DNA of 50,903 bases from Deltaproteobacteria bacterium (GTDB taxonomy: Bacteria > Acidobacteriota > Thermoanaerobaculia > Multivoradales > JAHZIX01). Of this stretch, positions 43,331-50,903 are shown in pieces (position 1 is the first letter of the stretch; each line of letters opens with the position of its first letter). Under the pieces are notes generated by a model. The model searched no databases. It was given only the letters and a program-made list of their open reading frames with translations, and was not told the origin of the DNA. Location: NCBI GenBank assembly GCA_022601195.1, contig JAHZIX010000051.1, forward strand, positions 1 to 50,903. Direction: 5' to 3'. The position numbers were made by a program, and so were the translations under genes.

Positions 43331-44050
43331 CTAGACCTTTAGGGCGTCCAGGTAGGCCTTCACCGCTGGCTCCCAGCCTATGCGCAGGGCATCGCATGTG
43401 AGAGCGTGGCCGATGGAGACCTCGGCGAGGCCCGGTAGCTGTCGAAAAAGGGTCAGATTGGCCAGGTTGAGATCGTGGCCAGCATTGAGCCCGAAACCCA
43501 GGCCCGTGGCGTGGAGGGCTGCTTGGGAGTAGGGGGCGAAGGCGGTGATTCCCTCTCCTCGAGCGAAGGCTTCCGCGAAGGGGCCGGTGTAGAGCTCGAT
43601 TCGGTCCGCTCCGGTCTCTCGGGCTGCATCGATCGTTTTGAGATCCGTTTCCATGAACAAAGACACCCTAGAGCCTACGGATTGGAGTTCTTGTACCGCA
43701 TCTTTCAGGAAATCCAAATGCTCCGAGGCTTTCCAGCCGGCATTGCTGGTGAGAACGCCGGGAGGGTCCGGCACTAGGGTGGCCTGCGCTGGTTTTACCT
43801 CCCGCACCAGGGCCCGATAGCGCTCGTCCGGGTAGCCCTCGAGGTTGTATTCGACCCCTTGGACGACCTCTACCAGGTCGTAGACGTCCTGGGTCGTGAT
43901 GTGACGTTCATCGGGTCGGGGATGCACCGTAATTCCATAGGCTCCGGCGTCGATGGCTTTTTGGGCAAAATCTCGCACCGAGGGTTCCAGGCCTCCTCGG
44001 GCGTTGCGCAGGGTAGCGATTTTGTTGACGTTGACGCTCAACTGAATCAT
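43331..44050 (-). CDS. pdxJ: Pyridoxine 5'-phosphate synthase PdxJ
   Basis: PdxJ condenses 1-deoxy-xylulose 5-phosphate with 3-amino-2-oxopropyl phosphate to form pyridoxine phosphate in the DXP-dependent vitamin B6 route. The 239-aa protein has the standard length. Landmarks are LSVNVNKIATLRNARGG at the N-terminus, ITVHPRPDERHI, the active-site Glu in NLEG, TLVPDPPG, ELYTGPFAEA, GLNAGHDLN and the closing VSIGHAL. ATG 44050 has AAGGAA 7 nt upstream. It converges with the DUF3857 operon and is followed on the minus side by nothing related. Confidence 0.95.
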   Translation of the reverse strand: MIQLSVNVNKIATLRNARGGLEPSVRDFAQKAIDAGAYGITVHPRPDERHITTQDVYDLVEVVQGVEYNLEGYPDERYRALVREVKPAQATLVPDPPGVLTSNAGWKASEHLDFLKDAVQELQSVGSRVSLFMETDLKTIDAARETGADRIELYTGPFAEAFARGEGITAFAPYSQAALHATGLGFGLNAGHDLNLANLTLFRQLPGLAEVSIGHALTCDALRIGWEPAVKAYLDALKV

Positions 44051-44064
44051 CTGGTCATTCCTTC

Positions 44065-44106
44065 AAATACGGGCCACGAGATACGGGCCTTGAGATCTTG
44101 GCAAAC
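44065..44106. repeat. 14-bp degenerate tandem repeat, three units
   Basis: AAATACGGGCCACG (44065-44078), AGATACGGGCCTTG (44079-44092) and AGATCTTGGCAAAC (44093-44106) follow each other without gaps. The array fills most of the 64-bp space between pdxJ and the ABC exporter gene. Confidence 0.75.
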
Positions 44107-44114
44107 CTGCGGGA

Positions 44115-46049
44115 CTACAGGGAAGGCATGCCTCGAGACGAAGTTGGTGCCGAGGGGACCTTGGGTACCTCTGGCTGTTGGGAGAAATCTTCGCCCGGAT
44201 TGATGAAGCGGTTCAACTCCAGGCGGTATTGCTTGTCGTAGAGGGACTTGTAACGGCCGTCAGCAGCCAGTAGCTCCTCGTGACTTCCCCGTTCGACGAT
44301 TTCACCTCCATCGAGGACCAAGATCTGGTCAGCGTTGCGGATCGTCGAGAGGCGATGAGCGATCACAAAGGTGGTTCGACCCTGGAGCAAGACGTCGAGA
44401 CCTGCCTGAATCTTCTCTTCACTTTCGCTATCGAGGCTGGAAGTGGCCTCATCGAGAATCAGGATTCGGGGGTCCGCGAGAATGGCTCGAGCGATGGCGA
44501 TGCGCTGGCGCTGGCCACCGGAGAGCTTGATGCCCCGCTCTCCGACCACCGTGTCGTAGCCTTCCGGAAAGCCCTCGATGAACTCCTCGCAGTGGGCGAT
44601 GCGGCTCGCTTCTTGAACCTCCTCGAAGGTCGCCCTGGGACGGCTATAGGAGATGTTTTCGCGAACCGTACCAGCGAATAGAAAATTCTCTTGCAGCACG
44701 ATGCCGAGCTGGGACCGGAAGTCGCGAAGCCGAGTCTCGCGAAGATCCTGGCCATCGATGGTGATACGACCCTGGTTGGGATGGTTGAAGGCCATGACCA
44801 GGGAGATCAAAGTGCTCTTGCCGGATCCGCTCGGCCCCACGAGGGCGGTCGTGGTTCCGGCTGGGGCGTCGAAGCTGATTCCCTTGAGTACGGGGATTCC
44901 CGAGGTGTATTCGAATCCCACCTCTTCGAAGTGGACTTCCCCGCGGACCCTCGCGAGGGGACTTCTCTCGGCGTCGCCGGCATCTTCCGGGGCCTCGTTG
45001 AGAACTTCGCGAATGCGATCCAGACCTGCGAAGGCTTCACTGAATTGAGTGCCGATGGCGCTGATTTGAATCAATGGGGTGACCACCAAGCCGGTGAAGA
45101 CCAGGTACATGAAGATATCGCCCAGGCTCATGCGCCCGGCCATCACCTCCCGGGCGCCGATCACGCTCATCCCGAGGCCGACGAGGCCAAAGAGCAGGCT
45201 CGACAGGGAGGTCACGGAAGCCACGCCCACCATCGTCTTGACGACATTGCGGAGTAGCTTGTGGGCTCCATGAGCAAAGATGCGTTGTTCGCGTTTCTCG
45301 GCGGTATAGGCCTTGACCACCCGAAGGCCGTTGATGGCTTCCACGAGACGGCCGTTGAGATCGGCGGAGAGGCGACTCCGTTCCCGGAAAATAGGCCGTA
45401 GACGGCTGAAACCCACCGCCATCACCGCAGCGAAGAGCAGCAGCAATACGAGGGTCACGGAGGTCAGGCGCCAGTTGAGCCAGAACAAGACCGAAAGGGC
45501 GACTCCGGCGGTGAACAAGCCACCGATCAATTGCACGAACCCCGTGCCGACGAGATTTCGGATCCCTTCCGCGTCGCTCATGATGCGGGTGACCATCTCT
45601 CCGGTTTTGTGGGTGTCGAAGTAGGAAACCGGCAGTCGGCTGACGTGCTGCTGAACCTTGATGCGTAGCTCGTTGATGGCTTTCTGTCCCGCCACCCCAA
45701 GCACCATGGAGAGGCTAAAGGAGGTCGCAGCTGAGACCAGGGTGGCGATACCCGCAATCAGCGCGATCCAGGGCAGTAGGTTGTTGGGATCTACAAAACT
45801 CGGCAACCACTCGATGGGCTTCTGGCCGATGACATTATCGATGAGGAACTTGGTGGAAGCGGGAAGAACCATGCCCGAAAGGCGCCCGAGCACCAGGAGC
45901 CCCAAGCCTAGGAGCAGCCGATAGCGCCTGGCCCAGAGCAGATCCTTTGACTCTCTCCAAACCCCGGCGAGACTCAAGCGTTTCTTCTTTTCTTCGCTTT
46001 TCTTCTTCGAATCTGACGAGGAGGGAGAATTCTTCGAAGTTTCACTCAT
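44115..46049 (-). CDS. MsbA-like ABC exporter, fused membrane and ATPase domains
   Basis: This 644-aa half-transporter works as a homodimer. After a Lys/Ser-rich cytoplasmic start (1-40), six membrane helices span about 40-330. The ATPase domain has Walker A GPSGSGKST (about 406), the signature LSGGQRQRIAIARA (about 510), Walker B ILILDEATSSLD and the His switch in VIAHRLSTI. The closest type is MsbA/lipid exporter, so it may flip lipid A or another lipid-linked molecule, but drug export cannot be excluded. The C-terminal 35 residues are Pro/Ser-rich. Start ATG 46049 has a weak ribosome site. Confidence 0.88.
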   Translation of the reverse strand: MSETSKNSPSSSDSKKKSEEKKKRLSLAGVWRESKDLLWARRYRLLLGLGLLVLGRLSGMVLPASTKFLIDNVIGQKPIEWLPSFVDPNNLLPWIALIAGIATLVSAATSFSLSMVLGVAGQKAINELRIKVQQHVSRLPVSYFDTHKTGEMVTRIMSDAEGIRNLVGTGFVQLIGGLFTAGVALSVLFWLNWRLTSVTLVLLLLFAAVMAVGFSRLRPIFRERSRLSADLNGRLVEAINGLRVVKAYTAEKREQRIFAHGAHKLLRNVVKTMVGVASVTSLSSLLFGLVGLGMSVIGAREVMAGRMSLGDIFMYLVFTGLVVTPLIQISAIGTQFSEAFAGLDRIREVLNEAPEDAGDAERSPLARVRGEVHFEEVGFEYTSGIPVLKGISFDAPAGTTTALVGPSGSGKSTLISLVMAFNHPNQGRITIDGQDLRETRLRDFRSQLGIVLQENFLFAGTVRENISYSRPRATFEEVQEASRIAHCEEFIEGFPEGYDTVVGERGIKLSGGQRQRIAIARAILADPRILILDEATSSLDSESEEKIQAGLDVLLQGRTTFVIAHRLSTIRNADQILVLDGGEIVERGSHEELLAADGRYKSLYDKQYRLELNRFINPGEDFSQQPEVPKVPSAPTSSRGMPSL

Positions 46050-46081
46050 TTCTCAACTCTATCTCAGGACGTGCCTGAGGC

Positions 46082-46140
46082 AATGGGAAAAGGCCAACGG
46101 AGGGGAGGCCAGATCGGGAAAGGCCGAACCGGGAAAAATC
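46082..46140. repeat. 14-15-bp degenerate tandem repeat, four units
   Basis: Four adjacent units (46082-46095, 46096-46110, 46111-46125 and 46126-46140) share a GGGAAAAGGCC-like core. They lie between the ABC exporter start and the stop of the next minus-strand gene. Confidence 0.65.
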
Positions 46141-46185
46141 AGGGTGTGCGGGGAAGCAGCTTCGCGGTTGAGGCCAGGTAGCTGT

Positions 46186-46626
46186 CTACAGATCCCAAGA
46201 CCGGTGTAGGGCAGCTATATCTCTCTTTCGGGGGCGGCCCTTGACCACTGGTTTGGCCCCAGGGGTGGTGCCGGGGAGATACTCCAGGGCTCCAATGGTG
46301 AGGTCCGGGTCTAGAGTCTCATCACGCCAGGCGTTGCATTCCAGAAAGTCCAATCGGCCATGGCGAATGAACAGCAGGAAACCACAGTCGATACCGTCGA
46401 TCCAGCCACGGACATCTCCAACCACCAAATTCGGCTGTCCGGGTACCGACACCGACGATGGGTCGAGGTGGAAATGGAGAAAAAAGCCTGTGTCGCTCTT
46501 TTCTCGCCGTACCAACTCAGCGGTTTTCCATTGGGCACGGAGGATCTCCAAGACGGGAGAATCTCCGGCCAGGAGGAAATCGAGGAGGCGAATTTCGCCG
46601 TTGGATAGAGTGAGTTCCTTAATCAT
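46186..46626 (-). CDS. Small hypothetical protein
   Basis: This 146-aa soluble protein has no signal peptide. The order of short helix, beta segments and a closing GFLLFIRHGRLDFLECNAW strand pair resembles small uncharacterised proteins I have seen in many phyla (typically ending RDGRLxxLE), but I cannot name the family. The C-terminus is basic (KGRPRKRD). An inverted repeat sits 12-41 bp upstream of ATG 46626, and no clear ribosome site is visible. Neighbouring genes give no functional hint. Confidence 0.65.
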   Translation of the reverse strand: MIKELTLSNGEIRLLDFLLAGDSPVLEILRAQWKTAELVRREKSDTGFFLHFHLDPSSVSVPGQPNLVVGDVRGWIDGIDCGFLLFIRHGRLDFLECNAWRDETLDPDLTIGALEYLPGTTPGAKPVVKGRPRKRDIAALHRSWDL

Positions 46627-46637
46627 GATTCAACCTA

Positions 46638-46667
46638 TTGTTGCATCCATTGTAGATGATGCAACAA
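46638..46667. promoter_or_regulatory. 10-bp perfect inverted repeat, possible operator
   Basis: TTGTTGCATC (46638-46647) is repeated inverted at 46658-46667 with a 10-bp spacer, placing the half-sites about two helical turns apart, as for a dimeric repressor. It lies in the divergent region between the small hypothetical gene (start 46626) and the NRAMP-like gene (start 46878), so it could control either. Confidence 0.5.
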
Positions 46668-46801
46668 AAAGAGGCCTTCCCGCGGTCCTGGAGGAGGTAG
46701 CATTCGTCCCATACTATCCTTCCCCCAAGGAGCGCGCGAAAAACTCTTTCACCTCCTTCCGGCGAGTCCAGGGGCTCGCCCGCCAAGAGGACTATGGGGG
46801 T

Positions 46802-46833
46802 GCGGCACGAGAATTCCTATTTTCTCGTGCCGC
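46802..46833 (+). promoter_or_regulatory. 12-bp perfect hairpin in the leader of the NRAMP-like gene
   Basis: GCGGCACGAGAA (46802-46813) pairs perfectly with 46822-46833 around an 8-nt loop. It ends 44 bp before ATG 46878 and has no T-run after it, so it is not a standard terminator. It may affect translation or bind a regulator. I could not match it to the yybP-ykoY manganese riboswitch. Confidence 0.5.
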
Positions 46834-46877
46834 TGGGGCTAGGACGATTACCCGGAGAACGAAGAGGAATCAGAGCT

Positions 46878-48179
46878 ATGAAGCGTCTCTTTCTCATTGC
46901 CTTCTGGTCTGTGTTGGCAGCTGCCTTCATCGGACCTGGAACCGTGACTACAGCGGCCAAAGCGGGGGCCAGCTTTGGTCTTGATCTGCTCTGGGCTCTC
47001 ACTTTTTCTACTCTTGCTTGCCTGCTCTTACAGGAGGCCAGCGCTCGGTTGACGGTGGTGACCGGTCACAGCCTAGCGGAAGCTCTCGGGGGCGGTTACC
47101 GAGGAGCAGGGGGCGCTTTCGTGTTGGTTCTGGTCCTAGGGGCGGTGGTACTGGGATGCGCTGCCTACGAGGCCGGGAACATTCTTGGAGCGGTAGCCGG
47201 GGCCGGCTTGGTGTGGTCTCTTTCTCCAGCGGTGTTGACGGCCATCTTGGGCTTGGCGGCGGCGGGGTTACTTTGGGTTGGCTCTCCGCGCACCGTAGCG
47301 CTCGTCTTGAGCTTTTTGGTGGCTCTCATGGGGGCCGTCTTTCTGATCACCGCCTGGCGCCTAGCACCGGAATGGGCAGGTCTCCTTCGAGGGGCCTGGG
47401 TGCCCAGTTTGCCCACCGGCTCCGGCGTTCTGGCCTTAGGCCTGGTGGGCACAACGGTGGTGCCCTATAACCTTTTCCTGGGCTCAGGGTTGGCTCGGGG
47501 GCAGGAGATCTCCGAAACGCGTTTCGGATTAGGGGTGGCGGTCTTACTCGGCGGGCTGATCTCCATGGCGGTTCTAGTGGTCGGTACCGCCGTAGTGGGC
47601 GAGTTTGGGTTTGCCGCTCTTGCAGATGTGCTGCGTCAGCGATTGGGCGCCTGGAGCGGCCCTCTTTTTGCAGCCGGCCTTTTTGCCGCTGGTTTTTCGT
47701 CGGCGGTGACGGCGCCTTTGGCGGCAGCCTTGACCGCCCGCGGACTATTTGCTTCCCAAGATCAACCGGAGCTTTGGAGCCACCGTAGCTGGCGGTACCG
47801 CGGCATCTGGCTAGCGGTGCTCGGCACCGGCGTTACCTTTGGTTTGGTGGGGGCCTCTCCCATTCCCGTGATTCTCTTGGCTCAGGCCTTCAACGGTATC
47901 TTGCTCCCTTTTGTCGCGGTGTTTCTCCTCCTGGCGGTCAATGACCGAAAACTCATGGGGGCGGACAATCTCAACGGTCTTTGGGTCAACTTGGCCTCCG
48001 CTCTGGTGGTCGTGGTGAGCCTGGCTCTCGGGTTGACCAACGTAGCTCGAGCCGGGGCGAAGGCGCTGGGATTCGCAACACCCGGGGAAGGAAATCTCTT
48101 GCTTCTCAGTTTGGGAGTCGCCTTGGTGTTGGCGGTGCCCCTATCCCTCCGTATTCGCCGTTCCCGCAGCCAGCGCTGA
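46878..48179 (+). CDS. NRAMP-related transporter with non-canonical metal site
   Basis: This 433-aa membrane protein has about 11 predicted helices and clear NRAMP layout. In helix 1 the canonical DPGN metal motif is replaced by GPGT (19-22), followed by VTTAAKAGASFGLDLLWAL. In helix 6 the canonical MPH is replaced by VPY (195-197, in GTTVVPYNLFLGS). Both motifs supply the Mn2+/Fe2+ ligands in studied NRAMPs, so the substrate is probably different or the site is rebuilt; a magnesium-type or other solute role is possible. ATG 46878 has GAGGA about 9 nt upstream; the upstream open frame to 46794 runs through a hairpin. A divergent regulatory region precedes it. Confidence 0.85.
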   Translation: MKRLFLIAFWSVLAAAFIGPGTVTTAAKAGASFGLDLLWALTFSTLACLLLQEASARLTVVTGHSLAEALGGGYRGAGGAFVLVLVLGAVVLGCAAYEAGNILGAVAGAGLVWSLSPAVLTAILGLAAAGLLWVGSPRTVALVLSFLVALMGAVFLITAWRLAPEWAGLLRGAWVPSLPTGSGVLALGLVGTTVVPYNLFLGSGLARGQEISETRFGLGVAVLLGGLISMAVLVVGTAVVGEFGFAALADVLRQRLGAWSGPLFAAGLFAAGFSSAVTAPLAAALTARGLFASQDQPELWSHRSWRYRGIWLAVLGTGVTFGLVGASPIPVILLAQAFNGILLPFVAVFLLLAVNDRKLMGADNLNGLWVNLASALVVVVSLALGLTNVARAGAKALGFATPGEGNLLLLSLGVALVLAVPLSLRIRRSRSQR

Positions 48180-48250
48180 ACGCTTCGTTTTCCGAGTCGC
48201 AGGTCCCTTGGGCTTGCTGTCTCGGAGAGTCGTTCCGAAGCGAAATGATT

Positions 48251-48268
48251 CGAATTCCCGGGAATTCG
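48251..48268. promoter_or_regulatory. 18-bp perfect palindrome
   Basis: CGAATTCCCGGGAATTCG is a perfect palindrome with no spacer. It lies 71 bp after the NRAMP-like stop and about 200 bp before the propeller gene. Its length is above chance for a given site, but its role is unknown. The rest of 48180-48464 shows no gene. Confidence 0.4.
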
Positions 48269-48464
48269 CGCTAACTATGAGTGAGAGGCCTTTGGAATGG
48301 CGTTTGAACATCTTAGCCAGTTGGCTCGGGGTCTTTCATCTCGAGACTTTTGAGTCCGACCGGAACCTGGTTTCGCTTCTGTGAGTGAAGTAGGCTTGAC
48401 GGTTGGACGTTCCATGTAAGGCGATGGTTCAAATAGATTTTGTTAACGACAACGGGAGGGTTTC

Positions 48465-50903
48465 ATGCAGCAGAGATTCCGATGGGCATTGTTGATCGTG
48501 GTTGGTTTGCCGGTCCTTTTCACTTGTCTAGCGGCGCCAGTCGTTCTTGCCCAGCCAGGTTCAGACCACCTGACCTATTTGGAATACGGTTCTCACCTGC
48601 TAGATGATCTGGGTGGAGTCGAAGGGTTGAACGGCGCCAATTCCGCCGTGGTCAGCCCAGACGGCCGTTTCACCTACGTGGTCTCCTCCCGGGACAACGC
48701 GCTGATTCAGTATCAGAGAAACCCAGCCAATGGCCTGCTGACCCAGCAGAGCATTCGTCGTGCGGGCCTTGGGGAAGACGGTACTTTAGATGGCATCTTC
48801 TTGTTGGAGTTCGGTCCCGGCGGAGAGCAGCTCTATGCTTTGACTGCGGGGAGCAGGCTGTTGGTCTTCCAACGAGATTCCGTTTCCGGAGACTTGACCT
48901 TGACCCAAACCTTGGTGGACCAGGAGAACGAGGTGCAGGGTATCGGGTCGCCCATCGACATGGCAGTGTCGGCGGATGGTCGGCACGTCTACGTCATCTC
49001 AGGTTTCAGCGGTATCTTGGTCACCTTCCAGCGCGACCCATCGGACGGCCATCTGACGTTCCTTTCCCTGGCCTTTGACCCCTTTGACGTTCCGGGGAGC
49101 GAATTCCCGGAGAATATCCTCAACCGTCCCTCCCGGATCATTGCTTCCGCCGACAGTCGATTTCTCTATCTGGCAAGCTTTCTCGGCGGCGTCACGACCT
49201 TTGAGCGCAATGCCCAAACCGGTGAGCTCCAGGTTTTACAGAACTTAGAATTCTTTGACGATGACATCGGCCTCCCCTTCGATTTGGAATTCAGCCCAGG
49301 AGAAGAACACGCCTACGTGGTCGACCTCAGTGGCCAATTTGAAGAGGACCCCTCGGATCCACCAGGAATTCGCATCTTGGAGAGGAATAGCGAGACGGGC
49401 CTTCTGACTCGTATTGGGGAATGCTGCGTCGAGGCGACCGGCCCCCCCTTATTTCAGAGTGGAGCCTCGCTGCAGTTTCATCCGGATGGGGAGCAGGTCT
49501 ATGTGGTCGGTTTTCACGAAAGTAGGGTGAGCCGCTTTGATCGCGACCCCGGCACGGGCCTTCTGGAATGGGCAGGGGAGATTTCTGAATTCTCTCCCGG
49601 AGCACCGAAACTTCTCGGCATCACTCGCTTTGGGATGGACCCGAGCGGTAGCTCTCTCTATGTGCCCAGCAACATCGACGATTCCCTGACTGTGATTACC
49701 ACTTCGCCGCCCAACGGTCCCATGGCGGTCGTTCAGCAGTGGATAGACGGTGAAGGGGCTCAGGTCACCGGCCTGGATCGGCCTCGAGATCTGTCGGTCA
49801 GTGTCGATGGTCGTTTCGTCTACAGCTCCTCCTTCTGGGATGACGCCATTTCCGTGCAAGAGGTCTCTCCGGACGGCCGGAGCCTGACCCAGGTGCAGAT
49901 CATTGACCCGAACGACTCCGAGACACTCAGCAACTTGGGCTGGATGACGATCAGCCCCGACAGCCGGTTCCTCTATCTGCGAAGAAACGGGGTCACGATC
50001 TACTCCAGAGATGAATCTTCCGGATTGTTGAGTTTCCAAGAAGAGGCGGGCGGGGAGCGCTTGCACCGTTCCATGGGTATCTCCCCGCAAGGGGATCGCG
50101 CTTATGCCGGGGTCAATGAGGGCCAGGGGCCGGGTCTGAGATCCTATGCGCGAGATACCTCGACCGGCGCCCTGACCCAGATCGACTCTTTTATCGAGTA
50201 CGACTCCGGGAACGACTTTCCTGGCTATTTCGATCGCATTGAAGAGATCGTGGTCAGCCCGGACGGGCGGCATATCTACTTGATCGACCCTCGTCACCCT
50301 TTGGTCGTCTTCGCTCGACCGGAAGAAGGGGACCGGCCGGTTTTCGTCCAGGAAGTGCCTTTCGATGTCGTTCCCAGACAGTTCGGCATGTCCACCCCGA
50401 GAGCTTTCGCCTTTGACCCCCTGGGGCAATATCTCTACGTGGTGGCGGACCGGGGCGGGGTGATCGTCTTCGAGCGCGATGAGAGCACCGGCAGATTGAC
50501 CTACCAGGAGCATCTCGAGGACGAGCCCGATGTGAATTTCCCTTCCTTCCGACCAACGGCAGTCGCCGTGTCCCCGGACGGGTTTCACGTCTATGTCACC
50601 GATACCTGGGAAGACTCTCTCAACGTCTTCGTGCGCAATCCTGTGAATGGTCGTCTCAAGTTGTTGGAGAAGAGGCGCAACGGGTTCGGTGGGGTCGATG
50701 GCTTGCTCAATCCGGAGGCCTTTGCTCTCAGCGCCGATGGGGAAAGGGTTTTCGTAGGCACCGAGGTGGGCGGCATCCTCTCTTTTACCAAGCGGGATCT
50801 CGTCTGCGAGCCGGGTGAGGAAAAGCTCTGTTTGAACCAGGGGCGGTTTCACGTCGAGATGGACTGGCTGACCCAGCGGGGGAATATGGGGCCAGGCAAG
50901 TCG
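48465..50903 (+). CDS. Secreted beta-propeller (lactonase-like/YVTN) protein, 3' partial
   Basis: The frame is open from ATG 48465 to the window edge (813 codons). GGGAGGG sits 5 nt before the ATG. A signal peptide (hydrophobic 8-29, ending VVLAQ) is followed by propeller-type blade repeats with the pattern SPDGR, YVV, F.R and TG.L, such as SADGRHVYVISG, SPDSRFLYL, SPDGRHIYLID and SPDGFHVYVTDT. This matches the lactonase/YVTN seven-bladed families, here probably with two propellers. From Cys codon 50805 a new domain begins (CEPGEEKLCLNQGRFHVEMDW) that matches the C-terminal domain of the protein at 1-1142. Expected location is extracellular or on the surface. Function unknown. Confidence 0.85.
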   Translation, partial: MQQRFRWALLIVVGLPVLFTCLAAPVVLAQPGSDHLTYLEYGSHLLDDLGGVEGLNGANSAVVSPDGRFTYVVSSRDNALIQYQRNPANGLLTQQSIRRAGLGEDGTLDGIFLLEFGPGGEQLYALTAGSRLLVFQRDSVSGDLTLTQTLVDQENEVQGIGSPIDMAVSADGRHVYVISGFSGILVTFQRDPSDGHLTFLSLAFDPFDVPGSEFPENILNRPSRIIASADSRFLYLASFLGGVTTFERNAQTGELQVLQNLEFFDDDIGLPFDLEFSPGEEHAYVVDLSGQFEEDPSDPPGIRILERNSETGLLTRIGECCVEATGPPLFQSGASLQFHPDGEQVYVVGFHESRVSRFDRDPGTGLLEWAGEISEFSPGAPKLLGITRFGMDPSGSSLYVPSNIDDSLTVITTSPPNGPMAVVQQWIDGEGAQVTGLDRPRDLSVSVDGRFVYSSSFWDDAISVQEVSPDGRSLTQVQIIDPNDSETLSNLGWMTISPDSRFLYLRRNGVTIYSRDESSGLLSFQEEAGGERLHRSMGISPQGDRAYAGVNEGQGPGLRSYARDTSTGALTQIDSFIEYDSGNDFPGYFDRIEEIVVSPDGRHIYLIDPRHPLVVFARPEEGDRPVFVQEVPFDVVPRQFGMSTPRAFAFDPLGQYLYVVADRGGVIVFERDESTGRLTYQEHLEDEPDVNFPSFRPTAVAVSPDGFHVYVTDTWEDSLNVFVRNPVNGRLKLLEKRRNGFGGVDGLLNPEAFALSADGERVFVGTEVGGILSFTKRDLVCEPGEEKLCLNQGRFHVEMDWLTQRGNMGPGKS

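Noticed and set aside
46627..46877. Possible small plus-strand gene starting at 46625, ahead of the NRAMP-like gene
   Set aside because: The frame continues into the transporter gene out of frame, crosses two perfect inverted repeats and shows no recognisable content.
46802..46877. yybP-ykoY manganese riboswitch before the NRAMP-like gene
   Set aside because: The hairpin lacks the conserved loop sequences I would expect for that riboswitch, so I call it only a hairpin.
49449..50852. Long minus-strand open frame of 467 codons
   Set aside because: It is antisense to the propeller gene, whose plus frame has a ribosome site, signal peptide and regular blade motifs. The minus frame has no recognisable domain.

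Overview
The window looks like a chromosomal segment of a GC-rich, Gram-negative (diderm) bacterium, most likely an Acidobacteriota member of the Thermoanaerobaculia type. This placement is inference. It rests on Calx-beta and beta-propeller secreted proteins sharing one C-terminal domain, a pair of large tetratricopeptide (TPR) proteins of a kind common in that phylum, DUF3857/transglutaminase secreted proteins, and an MsbA-like exporter together with a Wzx-type flippase. No rRNA, tRNA, CRISPR array, transposase or phage gene was seen. Codon use looks even throughout, so nothing stands out as recently acquired.

Layout. (1) 1-1142: 3' end of a secreted Calx-beta repeat protein, followed by a strong hairpin terminator. 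(2) 1354-10206: a tightly packed plus-strand operon hisF-hisIE-trpE-trpG-trpD-trpC-trpF-trpB-trpA plus a serine esterase. Most junctions overlap by 4 bp (ATGA or GTGA). It holds the whole chorismate-to-tryptophan pathway and two histidine steps. (3) 10210-18876: mostly minus-strand genes: a membrane-anchored hypothetical, a lipoprotein with 11-residue repeats, NAD-dependent DNA ligase with a PlsC-like acyltransferase, and an envelope-polysaccharide group (WaaE-like GT2 on plus; pyruvyl transferase and Wzx-like flippase on minus), then a PspC protein. (4) 18998-24198: an M50B-like membrane peptidase, the clpS-clpA proteolysis pair and an AstE/AspA-like zinc deacylase. (5) 24315-34252: a nitrilase-family amidase, then TPR protein, Lhr helicase, SMUG1-type uracil-DNA glycosylase and a second TPR paralogue, all on plus. 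(6) 34487-38943: a divergent Glu/Leu/Phe/Val dehydrogenase-like protein and a response regulator plus hybrid histidine kinase pair. (7) 39392-43293: two translationally coupled DUF3857/transglutaminase-like proteins, the first with a degenerate active site. (8) 43331-50903: pdxJ, an MsbA-like ABC exporter, a small hypothetical, an NRAMP-related transporter with altered metal-site motifs, and the 5' part of a secreted beta-propeller protein that ends in the same C-terminal domain as the first gene.

The most interesting signals are: several intergenic degenerate tandem repeats, mostly of about 14-15 bp; the Lhr-SMUG1 pair flanked by paralogous TPR genes; the catalytic/degenerate transglutaminase pair; the NRAMP-like protein lacking the canonical DPGN and MPH motifs; the divergent dehydrogenase; and the shared C-terminal domain at both window ends.
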